Source of the DNA: Neorhizobium huautlense
GTDB taxonomy: Bacteria > Pseudomonadota > Alphaproteobacteria > Rhizobiales > Rhizobiaceae
NCBI RefSeq assembly: GCF_002968575.1
Contig: NZ_PVBM01000035.1
Location: 1 to 35,150, forward strand
Reading direction: 5' to 3'
Length of the DNA: 35,150 nt
The notes beneath the pieces are model-generated. The model had not been told where the DNA came from, did no database searches, and saw only the letters and a program-made list of their open reading frames with translations. A program made the translations under genes and the position numbers. Below are positions 16,867 through 23,809 of this stretch, one piece after another; within the stretch, counting starts at the first letter, position 1, and each line of letters opens with the position of its first letter.

Positions 16867-16920
16867 TTGTTCTTGACTTGTTCTTGTTTCGCGGATAAGT
16901 AATACCGCAGAGGTATTACC
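16867..16920 (+). promoter_or_regulatory. promoter and palindromic operator of the first AbrB/VapC pair
   Basis: A perfect 8-bp inverted repeat, GTAATACC-GCAGA-GGTATTAC (16899-16919), ends one base before the antitoxin start and covers its ribosome binding site (AGAGG). Upstream are two direct copies of TTGTTCTTG (16867-16875 and 16878-16886), spaced 11 bases apart, about one helical turn. TTGACT at 16873-16878 could be the -35. The layout suits autorepression by the antitoxin/toxin complex. Confidence 0.65.
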
Positions 16921-17169
16921 ATGCGCGTCACTGAAAAAGGCCAGGTTACGATCCCGAAGAATGTCCGCTCCAACCTGGGGATCGAGGCGGGCAGCGAGGT
17001 GGAGTTTGTTCTTCGCGAGGGGGAGGCCGTACTTCGGCGCGTCGAGCCGTCAAGGGAGGAAGTCGAGCGCGATATACGCGAGCTTGTTGCTCATCTGAGG
17101 CGGCATCAGGGTTCCATGTCTCTTGGCGATATGAGCGGCGAGGAATTCTATCGGCTGCTGAGAGACTGA
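16921..17169 (+). CDS. AbrB/MazE-type antitoxin (partner of VapC at 17174)
   Basis: This 82-residue protein has an N-terminal swapped-hairpin DNA-binding domain of AbrB/SpoVT type (MRVTEKGQVTIPKNVRSNLG, then VEFVLREGEAVLRR). The acidic C-terminal tail ends SGEEFYRLLRD, the kind of segment that wraps and neutralises a VapC toxin. Four bases separate it from the toxin gene. It should bind the palindrome just upstream and repress its own operon. Confidence 0.92.
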   Translation: MRVTEKGQVTIPKNVRSNLGIEAGSEVEFVLREGEAVLRRVEPSREEVERDIRELVAHLRRHQGSMSLGDMSGEEFYRLLRD

Positions 17170-17173
17170 CCCC

Positions 17174-17590
17174 ATGGCAACTCTTGTCGATACGAACATC
17201 CTCATCGACGTGTTCCATACCCGGACTGCCTTTACCGAATGGTCGACCGAACAGTTGGCGGCGGCCCGGGCCAAGGGGCTCTTGCTGATAAATCCTTTGA
17301 TTTATGCGGAAATGGCCGCCGGCTACGCGACGAGCGAGGAACTGGAAGCGGCGCTTGCGCCCAGTCTCTTCCGGCGGGAGGATCTTCCTTGGGAAGCGGC
17401 GTATGCAGCCGGCCGCGCCTTTCTGCAATATCGCCGCGCTGGCGGGGACAAACGTTCGCCACTTCCCGATTTCTATATCGGTGCCCACGCAGTGGTCAGA
17501 GGCTATCGGCTGCTCAGCCGGGATGTTGCCAAATACCGGACCTATTTCCCACTGATCTCCATCATCTCTCCCGAAACTCATCCCTTGTAA
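17174..17590 (+). CDS. vapC: PIN-domain ribonuclease toxin VapC (first copy)
   Basis: The protein is 138 residues with the four PIN-domain acids Asp6 (LVDTNILID), Glu46 (PLIYAEMAAG), Asp99 (LPDFYIGAHA) and Asp117 (LLSRDVAKY), so the magnesium-dependent nuclease site looks intact. VapC toxins cut tRNA or rRNA and halt translation when the antitoxin is degraded. The gene ends 25 bases before ruvA, so transcription from the toxin-antitoxin promoter should run into ruvA. Confidence 0.92.
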   Translation: MATLVDTNILIDVFHTRTAFTEWSTEQLAAARAKGLLLINPLIYAEMAAGYATSEELEAALAPSLFRREDLPWEAAYAAGRAFLQYRRAGGDKRSPLPDFYIGAHAVVRGYRLLSRDVAKYRTYFPLISIISPETHPL

Positions 17591-17615
17591 CCTTAATCGT
17601 TGGCGGACTTCTTCC

Positions 17616-18233
17616 ATGATCGGCAAGCTTAAAGGCACCATCGACGAAATCGGCGACGACTACGTGCTCGTCGACGTGCATGGCGTCTGCTACGAGGTCT
17701 TCTGTTCGTCGCGGGTGCTGTCGAAGATGGGTTCGGTCGGCGAGGCGGTGGTGCTGTTCATCGAGACCTATGTGCGCGAGGACCAGTTCAAGCTCTTCGG
17801 TTTCCTGACGGCGCTGGAGCGGGAATGGTTCAACCTGCTGCAGAGCGTGCAGGGTGTCGGCGCCAAGGTGGCGCTTGCCGTACTTTCCGTTTTGACGCCA
17901 TCCGAACTCGCCAACGCGATCGCGCTGCAGGACAGGACAACCGTTTCGCGCGCTCCGGGGGTCGGCCCGAAGGTGGCAATGCGCATCGTGACCGAATTGA
18001 AGAACAAGGCTCCGGCTTTTGCCGGCGAGGCTTCCGGCAATATCGGCCTCAAGCAGGAGATCGGCGAGGGCGTGGCTTCTGCTCCCGTGGCTGACGCAGT
18101 TTCGGCCCTGACCAATCTCGGTTATTCCCGCGACCAGGCTGCGAACGCGGTGGCGGCGGCTCTCAAGAACGGCGGCGAAGGGGCAGACAGCGCCAAACTC
18201 ATTAGATTGGGGCTGAAGGAATTGGCACGGTAG
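17616..18233 (+). CDS. ruvA: Holliday junction branch migration protein RuvA
   Basis: RuvA binds the Holliday junction as a tetramer and positions the RuvB motors. The 205 residues comprise the OB-fold (MIGKLKGTIDEIGDDYVLVDVHGVCYEV), two helix-hairpin-helix motifs (LQSVQGVGAKVALAVL and RAPGVGPKVAMRIVTELK) and a C-terminal three-helix domain (DAVSALTNLGYSRDQA) that contacts RuvB. It is intact although toxin-antitoxin pairs flank it on both sides. Confidence 0.97.
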   Translation: MIGKLKGTIDEIGDDYVLVDVHGVCYEVFCSSRVLSKMGSVGEAVVLFIETYVREDQFKLFGFLTALEREWFNLLQSVQGVGAKVALAVLSVLTPSELANAIALQDRTTVSRAPGVGPKVAMRIVTELKNKAPAFAGEASGNIGLKQEIGEGVASAPVADAVSALTNLGYSRDQAANAVAAALKNGGEGADSAKLIRLGLKELAR

Positions 18234-18236
18234 TGT

Positions 18237-18294
18237 TGGATGAGCAATTTCTTACTGATATAGTTTGGTAAGAAATGGCAAGAAAGGTAAGAAA
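18237..18294 (+). promoter_or_regulatory. promoter and operator of the second AbrB/VapC pair
   Basis: TTGGAT (18237-18242), a 16-base spacer and TATAGT (18259-18264) form a good promoter. The -10 lies between the arms of a perfect inverted repeat, TTTCTTAC (18248-18255) and GTAAGAAA (18268-18275). A direct copy of GGTAAGAAA follows at 18286-18294. An AbrB-type antitoxin bound here would block RNA polymerase, which implies autorepression. The promoter begins right after the ruvA stop. Confidence 0.7.
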
Positions 18295-18295
18295 A

Positions 18296-18580
18296 ATGGG
18301 CGCGCTTACGACCATGACATCCAAGGGACAATTGACCATTCCGAAGGATGTGCGCGAGCAGTTGAAGCTCACGCCCGGTACCCGCTTCTATGTCACTGTC
18401 CGCAATGGTGAGGTCGTAGCAATCCCGAAGAACAAAAAGCTTGCGGATCTGGCCGGCATTTTGGGAAATCCCCCTAATGGCAAGGGTTTCACGATCGAGG
18501 AGATCGATGAGGCCATCATGGCAGCCGTAGCCGAAGATGACGAACGCATCCGTCGCGAGTGGCAAGAAGGTCAGAAATGA
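18296..18580 (+). CDS. AbrB/MazE-type antitoxin (partner of VapC at 18577)
   Basis: The protein is 94 residues from the ATG at 18296, with AAAGG about nine bases upstream. An in-frame ATG at 18275 would add seven residues but lies within the operator. The AbrB fold is clear (MTSKGQLTIPKDVREQLKL, then TRFYVTVRNGEVVAIPK). The tail is acidic and helical (IEEIDEAIMAAVAEDDERI). Its sequence differs from the antitoxin at 16921, so the two pairs are not a recent duplication. Its stop overlaps the toxin start (ATGA). Confidence 0.92.
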   Translation: MGALTTMTSKGQLTIPKDVREQLKLTPGTRFYVTVRNGEVVAIPKNKKLADLAGILGNPPNGKGFTIEEIDEAIMAAVAEDDERIRREWQEGQK

Positions 18581-18975
18581 TCGGAATTGACACGAATGTC
18601 CTGTTGCGATTTCTCGTTCACGATGATCCGGAGCAGGGTGAAAAAGCACGTCAATTCATGACGGAACGCACAGCGGAAGATCCTGCTTATGTCAGCGCGG
18701 TGGTGCTGGCTGAAGTCATCTGGTTTCTGCGGCAACGGCTGAATTATTCAAAAGCCCAGATCGTCGATATGCTTCGCCTCCTCATCGCGTCTTCGGAGAT
18801 AGTCATCGAGCACACGGAAGAACTGGAACTGCTTCTTGCCGGTTCAACATTTCCCGCTGGGGACGTCGCCGACTATCTTGTGGCTTGGAGCGCCGGCAGG
18901 GTCGGTTGCCGCAAAGTCATCACCTTTGACCGTAAGGCTGCTCAGGCCGTACCCGGAATGGAACTTCTCGCATGA
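18577..18975 (+). CDS. vapC: PIN-domain ribonuclease toxin VapC (second copy)
   Basis: The protein is 132 residues from the ATG that overlaps the antitoxin stop by four bases. PIN acids are Asp5 (IGIDTNVLLRF), Glu46 (VLAEVIWFL), Asp96/Asp99 (GDVADYLVAW) and Asp118 (ITFDRKAAQ), so the active site looks intact. The stop codon overlaps the ruvB start as ATGA (18972-18975). Toxin and ruvB are therefore translationally coupled, which is unusual for a toxin-antitoxin pair and a core repair gene. Confidence 0.93.
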   Translation: MIGIDTNVLLRFLVHDDPEQGEKARQFMTERTAEDPAYVSAVVLAEVIWFLRQRLNYSKAQIVDMLRLLIASSEIVIEHTEELELLLAGSTFPAGDVADYLVAWSAGRVGCRKVITFDRKAAQAVPGMELLA

Positions 18976-20012
18976 CCGAACCTGCCCGCCTGATAACGCC
19001 GGAAAAGCGGGGCGAAGACCTGGATACGACACTGCGTCCGCAGTCGCTGGACGAGTTTACCGGCCAGGCGGAGGCGCGCGCCAACCTCAAAGTCTTCATC
19101 GAAGCGGCCAGGAATCGCGGCGAGGCGCTCGACCACGTTCTCTTCGTCGGTCCGCCGGGCCTCGGCAAAACAACGCTCGCCCAGATCATGGCGAAAGAAC
19201 TTGGTGTGAACTTCCGCTCCACATCCGGCCCCGTCATCGCCAAGGCGGGAGATCTTGCAGCACTGCTGACCAATCTCGAAGAGCGCGACGTGCTGTTCAT
19301 CGACGAAATTCACCGGCTCAATCCGGCGGTCGAGGAAATCCTCTATCCCGCTATGGAGGATTTCCAGCTCGACCTCATCATCGGCGAAGGACCGGCCGCC
19401 CGCTCAGTAAAGATCGACCTGTCGAAATTTACGCTGGTCGCAGCCACCACCCGTCTCGGTCTTCTGACGACACCGCTCCGCGACCGCTTCGGCATTCCGG
19501 TACGGCTGGCGTTCTACACGGTCGAGGAACTGGAACTGATCGTCAGGCGCGGCGCGCGGCTGATGAACCTGCCGATGACCGATGACGGTGCGCGCGAAAT
19601 CGCCCGCCGTGCCCGTGGTACGCCCCGCATCGCCGGCCGGCTGTTGCGGCGGGTGCGCGATTTTGCTGAAGTGGCGAAGGCCGAAGCCGTGACCCGCGAG
19701 ATTGCCGACGAGGCGCTGACGCGGCTTCTGGTCGACAATATGGGCCTCGACCAGCTCGACAAGCGTTACCTCAACATGATCGCGGTGAATTTCGGCGGCG
19801 GGCCTGTCGGCATTGAGACGATTGCGGCTGGGCTTTCCGAGCCCCGAGACGCGATTGAGGATATCATCGAGCCCTATATGATCCAGCAGGGTTTTATCCA
19901 GCGCACCCCGCGCGGCCGTGTTTTGACCGCAACGGCGTGGAAACATCTGGGACTTCAGCCGCCCAAGGATCTCGAAGCGGCGCAGTTCAGGATGAATCTC
20001 GAGGATGACTGA
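18972..20012 (+). CDS. ruvB: Holliday junction branch migration ATPase RuvB
   Basis: RuvB is the hexameric AAA+ motor that drives branch migration with RuvA. The 346 residues have Walker A GPPGLGKTT (60-68), Walker B LFIDEIHRL (108-116), the RuvB-specific TRLGLLTTPLRDRFG region and a C-terminal winged-helix domain (GPVGIETIAAGL, QGFIQRTPRGR). Translation is coupled to the preceding vapC by a four-base overlap. In related genomes ruvB normally follows ruvA directly. Confidence 0.98.
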   Translation: MTEPARLITPEKRGEDLDTTLRPQSLDEFTGQAEARANLKVFIEAARNRGEALDHVLFVGPPGLGKTTLAQIMAKELGVNFRSTSGPVIAKAGDLAALLTNLEERDVLFIDEIHRLNPAVEEILYPAMEDFQLDLIIGEGPAARSVKIDLSKFTLVAATTRLGLLTTPLRDRFGIPVRLAFYTVEELELIVRRGARLMNLPMTDDGAREIARRARGTPRIAGRLLRRVRDFAEVAKAEAVTREIADEALTRLLVDNMGLDQLDKRYLNMIAVNFGGGPVGIETIAAGLSEPRDAIEDIIEPYMIQQGFIQRTPRGRVLTATAWKHLGLQPPKDLEAAQFRMNLEDD

Positions 20013-20909
20013 GTGATTACTCGCCGCGGCTTCTTCAAGACGCTGGGCGCCAGCTTCGCGGCGATGGTGGCGTTTGGTGGTTATGCCGTGGCGGAGCCGC
20101 TGGTCCGCCTGCGGGCCACCTATTATGCGCTAACGCCGCCTGAATGGACGCCCGGCCTGAAACTGCGCGTGGTGGCCCTGGCGGATTTCCATGCGTGCCA
20201 GCCCTGGATGACTGCCGAGCGGATCGCCGCCATCTGCCGGCAGGCGAATGCGCTTCAGCCGGACGTGATCCTGTTGCTCGGCGACTATGTCTCCGGCATG
20301 CGCCTCGTGCTGGACCGAGTGAGCCCCGACCTCTGGGCCAAGGCGCTATCGATCCTGCAGGCGCCGCTCGGCGTGCATGCGGTGCTTGGCAACCACGACT
20401 GGTGGGAAGATCCGGAAGTCCAGGCGAATGGCGGCGGCATTCCCTTCGCCCGCCGAGCCTTGGAGGGGGTGGGCATTCCCGTTTACAGCAATCGTTCGGT
20501 TCGGCTCGAAAAGGACGGCAGAGCTTTCTGGCTGGCAGGCCTCGAGGATCAGATCGGTCTTCTGCCGGACCGAAAGATCGGCCGCTGGGGGCAGGGCAAA
20601 CATGATCTTGCCGGCACGCTCGCCCAGGTGAGTGACGACGCGCCGATCATCCTCATGGCGCACGAGCCGGATATCTTCCCGATGGTGCCGGAACGCGTCG
20701 CTCTCACCCTTTCCGGCCACACCCATGGTGGCCAGGTGCGGTTGTTCGGCTATGCGCCGGTCGTGCCGTCGCGTTTTGGCGATCGGTATGTTTACGGCCA
20801 TGTGCAGGAGGGGCGCCGCAATATCATCATCTCCGGTGGGCTTGGCTGTTCCGGCCTGCCGATCCGCGTCGGCGCCCCGCCGGAAATCGTCGTCATTGAG
20901 CTCGGGTGA
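20013..20909 (+). CDS. Tat-exported calcineurin-like metallophosphoesterase
   Basis: The protein is 298 residues, starting with a GTG directly after the ruvB stop; GAGG inside the ruvB end can act as ribosome binding site. The N-terminus TRRGFFKTLG fits the twin-arginine consensus (RRxFxK) and is followed by a hydrophobic stretch ending AVAEP, so a folded, metal-loaded protein should reach the periplasm or outer face of the membrane. Metallophosphoesterase motifs are LADFHAC, LLGDYVSG, LGNHDWW, LMAHEPD and SGHTHGGQ. It resembles YkuE/YaeI-type enzymes, some of which act on phospholipid or UDP-sugar-lipid phosphoesters. The substrate here is unknown. Confidence 0.9.
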   Translation: MITRRGFFKTLGASFAAMVAFGGYAVAEPLVRLRATYYALTPPEWTPGLKLRVVALADFHACQPWMTAERIAAICRQANALQPDVILLLGDYVSGMRLVLDRVSPDLWAKALSILQAPLGVHAVLGNHDWWEDPEVQANGGGIPFARRALEGVGIPVYSNRSVRLEKDGRAFWLAGLEDQIGLLPDRKIGRWGQGKHDLAGTLAQVSDDAPIILMAHEPDIFPMVPERVALTLSGHTHGGQVRLFGYAPVVPSRFGDRYVYGHVQEGRRNIIISGGLGCSGLPIRVGAPPEIVVIELG

Positions 20910-20913
20910 TAGC

Positions 20914-21426
20914 GTGAAGGACAGGATCCTCATTCGCATCGAAACGGATGCTCGTCGTGTTTTCCAGATGCGCGTTGCCGGACTTTGCTTTCGCGATGGC
21001 CATGTCCTGGTGCATCGCGCTGTCCATGAAACCTTCTGGACCTTACCCGGCGGACGCGCCGAAATCGGAGAGACTTCGGAAGAGACCCTCAAACGGGAAA
21101 TGATCGAGGAACTCGGGGTTACTGTCACGGTTGGACGCCTTCTCTGGGCGGTCGAGAATTTCTTTCACTACGAAATCAGGGACTGCCACGAATTAGGGCT
21201 TTATTACCTGATGGAGCTACCGCCCTCGTTTCCATTCCATCCGCGCGACATCGTCCATCGGGTCATTGACGGGCACGAGTTGGAGTTCAAGTGGGTGCCG
21301 GCGACCACGGCAGCGTTGAGAGCACTCGACATCCTGCCCTATTTCGTCGCGGAAGAGATAGAGCGACTGCCGGAGAGCCCTCGCCATCTGGTCTGGCGCG
21401 ATAGTGATCTCGATCTTAAGCCGTAA
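20914..21426 (+). CDS. Nudix hydrolase
   Basis: The protein is 170 residues from a GTG at 20914, four bases after the phosphoesterase stop. The Nudix box is perfect: Gly47, Glu53, Arg61-Glu62, Glu65-Glu66, Gly68 and Val69 in GX5EX7REUXEEXGU order. Nudix enzymes hydrolyse nucleoside diphosphates linked to another group, using magnesium; the substrate is not evident. The start is uncertain because the upstream ribosome binding site is weak, but no ATG precedes the conserved part before residue 19. Confidence 0.9.
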   Translation: MKDRILIRIETDARRVFQMRVAGLCFRDGHVLVHRAVHETFWTLPGGRAEIGETSEETLKREMIEELGVTVTVGRLLWAVENFFHYEIRDCHELGLYYLMELPPSFPFHPRDIVHRVIDGHELEFKWVPATTAALRALDILPYFVAEEIERLPESPRHLVWRDSDLDLKP

Positions 21427-21481
21427 TCTCTGGAACATCTGAGCACGGCAGCCCGTTCTTCTGCGCAAGAAGGAGAAGGCC

Positions 21482-21703
21482 ATGCAAGACATCAGCGTCG
21501 GACATGAAGTGAAATGGAAATGGGGCCGCGGTGAAGCCGAAGGCAAAGTAACCGAGAAGTTTACCGAGGACGTCGAGCGGAAGATCAAAGGCAAGACGGT
21601 CAAGAGAAAAGGGGACAAAAAGGAGCCTGTCTTTCTAATCGAGCGGAAAAGCGGTGATCGTGTGCTGAAAAGCCAGTCCGAGCTGGGGAAGAGCCATGGC
21701 TGA
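21482..21703 (+). CDS. HVA1/DUF2945 family small protein
   Basis: This 73-residue, very basic protein contains VGHEVKWKWGRGEAEGKV and RKGDKKEPVFLIERKSGDRVLK, the pattern of the hypervirulence-associated (HVA1, Tudor-like) DUF2945 family. AAGGAG precedes the ATG. Its last eight bases overlap the next gene. The family occurs widely in soil bacteria and fungi; its biochemical role is not established. Confidence 0.88.
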   Translation: MQDISVGHEVKWKWGRGEAEGKVTEKFTEDVERKIKGKTVKRKGDKKEPVFLIERKSGDRVLKSQSELGKSHG

Positions 21704-22082
21704 GGAACGTCCCGATCGTATCCCCCCGGTGGAGGTCGCGGCTGCCGCCGAGAAGGGCCTGAAATTGCGGGCGCAGTATCGGCGCGGCGGAACGACTGCC
21801 GGTATCGCACGTGCCAAGGATCTGAAAAACCGGAAACCGGTTTCGGAGCAGACCATCCGCAAAATGGTCAGCTATTTTTCCCGGCATCGGACCGAAAAAC
21901 GAGCCGACAATTTCGGCGACGAGGAAAACGCCTCGACTGGCTACATAGCCTGGCTGCTCTGGGGCGGTGACGCCGGAGCGAAATGGGCGGAGCAGCACAA
22001 GAAGGCGCTGGATAAAGCCAAAGAGGAGGCGAAGATGCGGCGCTTCAGGCCGCGGCACCAGGAGAATTCGCCAAATCCCTGA
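21696..22082 (+). CDS. unrecognised basic protein coupled to the HVA1 gene
   Basis: This 128-residue protein is rich in Lys, Arg and Glu. A central part reads KPVSEQTIRKMVSYFSRH, then ENASTGYIAWLLWGGDAGAKWA. I recall this Gly/Trp-rich signature as a small conserved domain in hypothetical and some phage-associated proteins, but I cannot name the family. It overlaps the HVA1 gene by eight bases, so the two are made together. The 3' end overlaps the convergent sqdC by 38 bases. No membrane segment or signal peptide is present. Confidence 0.75.
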   Translation: MAEERPDRIPPVEVAAAAEKGLKLRAQYRRGGTTAGIARAKDLKNRKPVSEQTIRKMVSYFSRHRTEKRADNFGDEENASTGYIAWLLWGGDAGAKWAEQHKKALDKAKEEAKMRRFRPRHQENSPNP

Positions 22083-22932
22083 CGGTCTCCCGCAGAAGTG
22101 CCAGCCCGCCCGGCTCCCAGCCCAGTGCATTGATCCTGGCAGTGGACATCACGTTGACCGCCGCGCGATCGCCAGGCGGCGGGAGTGGATGAGGACGGTG
22201 CGGCAGGCAGCCGAGGATTTCACGAGTATCGGTGAGGATGTCGGAAACGTTGAAGACCTGCCCGTCGATCACGCCCGCTTCGGTTTCCAGCATCAGGCGC
22301 ACCGCCGCGGCCACATCGCGGCCGTGAACCTCCGTTCCAGCGCGGGACGGGACGGGTCGACCAGCGAGATAGTCCGCAATCAGCGGGTCCCATTTGTTCG
22401 GTTGCCGATTGCCGTAAACGCCGGTCAGCCTCAGGCTTGCGGTCGTAAAGCCCGGTTGGGAAAGAGCCGACAGCGCCCGTTCGCCGTCAAGCTTTATTTC
22501 ACCGTAAAGACTGTCCGGCTGCAGCAGGAGGTTTTCGGTGAGTTCCGTGCCGGAGGGCAGGCCGTCATAGACGGCGCGGCTGGAGAGAAAGACGGCGCGC
22601 CGCGTACCGGCCCGGCGTGCCGTTTCGAAGAGCTTGACGCTGCCGTCGAGGTTCAGCCGGCGGAATTGGACGGGATCGCCTCCTTCGCCGCCGCGGTATT
22701 TTCCCGGGACATGATCAAACGCCGCGTGAACGAAAAAATAGGCGTCATCGAAGGCTTCGGTCTGGTCGAGGTCCGGTTCAAGGAAAAGCGGCACGAAGCC
22801 GACCGGTTTCGAAAAGGCTTCCGGATCGGGCGGTACGCGGCCACCGACGATCACCTTATATCCGGCGCCAAGCAATCCCTCGACGACATGGCGACCAACC
22901 AGGCCTGTTCCTCCCGAGACCAAGACCTTCAT
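22045..22932 (-). CDS. sqdC: SqdC-like NAD-dependent reductase/epimerase of the sulfolipid cluster
   Basis: The protein is 295 residues. Rossmann motif GGTGLVG (7-13) and the YxxxK pair Tyr143/Lys147 (SLYGEIK) place it in the extended short-chain dehydrogenase/epimerase family. It is the last gene of a three-gene unit, overlapping the glycosyltransferase by four bases (ATGA). The order sqdB-sqdD-sqdC matches the sqdBDC cluster known from Sinorhizobium meliloti, where all three take part in sulfoquinovosyldiacylglycerol synthesis. The exact step of SqdC is unclear; an oxidoreductase role on the sugar is usually proposed. Confidence 0.8.
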   Translation of the reverse strand: MKVLVSGGTGLVGRHVVEGLLGAGYKVIVGGRVPPDPEAFSKPVGFVPLFLEPDLDQTEAFDDAYFFVHAAFDHVPGKYRGGEGGDPVQFRRLNLDGSVKLFETARRAGTRRAVFLSSRAVYDGLPSGTELTENLLLQPDSLYGEIKLDGERALSALSQPGFTTASLRLTGVYGNRQPNKWDPLIADYLAGRPVPSRAGTEVHGRDVAAAVRLMLETEAGVIDGQVFNVSDILTDTREILGCLPHRPHPLPPPGDRAAVNVMSTARINALGWEPGGLALLRETVRDLANSPGAAA

Positions 22933-23741
22933 GCCGCCCCTCCCGGTTTCGGCAGCGAGCCGAGATCTGGCAAGTCGCGGTCTTCGTAAAAGGCATGCCA
23001 GAGGTCGATCAGGGGGCCCAGCCGGTCGGCTTTCGGATGGTGCTTTTCCCAGGGCTTTTCATATTGGTAGTGGAGGACGGCAATGCTCTGCCAATCCCAG
23101 AGGGCCGGCATGTTAAACCACACATATTGCAGCATGTTCATGAAGACCGGCAGGCCGTGCCAGTCGGGAAAGAACGTTTCCAAAAAGGTCTGGTCGGTGC
23201 GCCGCCAGAAGGCGTCCGGCTGGTCGAGTGCCGCCAGCATTTCGGCAAATGTGTCCGCCGAAGGTTTTGCGACGAAGACGCCGGAATTCAGCCGGTGAAA
23301 GTCGGCGAGGCTTTCGTAGACATTCGGAGCGGCGGAAAATTCCGGGTAGGCGAACAGTTTGTCGATGGGTTTCAGCACCAGCGCGTCGGCGTCGATGAAG
23401 ACCACCTTGTCATACTCGACGAGCTGCCAGAGCCGGAGCTTGCAGAAATTGTCGAGCGGCGTGTGGAAGTCCGGCTTGCGCCCCTTGGTGAAGGGGGCTG
23501 ATCCGTGCAGCCTGTCTTTGCCGTGGCGTTCGTTGAAGGCGTCCGAGAGCGGCAGGTGGTCGGTTTCGACAAGGCGGCAGCCCAGAGCTTCGAGCGGGGA
23601 GAGAGAGGGGCGCTCGACGCCGCCGGTATGGAGGATGACGATATCGGCGCCCGTGCCGGTGCGGCGGATGGAGCGGGCCAGCGCAGTGGCGCCCATGGCA
23701 TAGTCGGCATTGGTGACGAGGGTGACGAAAGCGTTGGTCAT
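22929..23741 (-). CDS. sqdD: SqdD-like family 8 glycosyltransferase
   Basis: The protein is 270 residues from the ATG at 23741, which begins the conserved AFVTLVTNADYAMGA strand; an ATG at 23780 would add 13 residues. The glycogenin-like GT8 fold is shown by the DxD metal motif FIDADALVL (DAD at 117-119) and by LNSGVFVAKPS. In bacterial sulfolipid clusters SqdD is the proposed transferase that moves sulfoquinovose from UDP to diacylglycerol. No membrane helix is visible, so it probably acts at the inner face of the inner membrane. It lies 115 bases after sqdB, with a palindromic repeat in the gap. Confidence 0.85.
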   Translation of the reverse strand: MTNAFVTLVTNADYAMGATALARSIRRTGTGADIVILHTGGVERPSLSPLEALGCRLVETDHLPLSDAFNERHGKDRLHGSAPFTKGRKPDFHTPLDNFCKLRLWQLVEYDKVVFIDADALVLKPIDKLFAYPEFSAAPNVYESLADFHRLNSGVFVAKPSADTFAEMLAALDQPDAFWRRTDQTFLETFFPDWHGLPVFMNMLQYVWFNMPALWDWQSIAVLHYQYEKPWEKHHPKADRLGPLIDLWHAFYEDRDLPDLGSLPKPGGAA

Positions 23742-23771
23742 GAAGGGTAGTGCCCCGTTGCGATCCCTCTC

Positions 23772-23809
23772 CTTCGTCATGCTCGGGACAAGCCCGAGGA
23801 ATGACGAAA
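23772..23809. repeat. palindromic intergenic repeat inside the sqd cluster
   Basis: TTCGTCAT (23773-23780) pairs with ATGACGAA (23801-23808), and inside it CTCGGG (23782-23787) pairs with CCCGAG (23793-23798) around ACAAG. The core CTCGGG-N5-CCCGAG with flanking GTCAT/ATGAC is a motif I know from scattered intergenic palindromes of rhizobia (RIME-like mosaic elements). It lies between sqdB and sqdD in the transcribed region. Confidence 0.65.
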
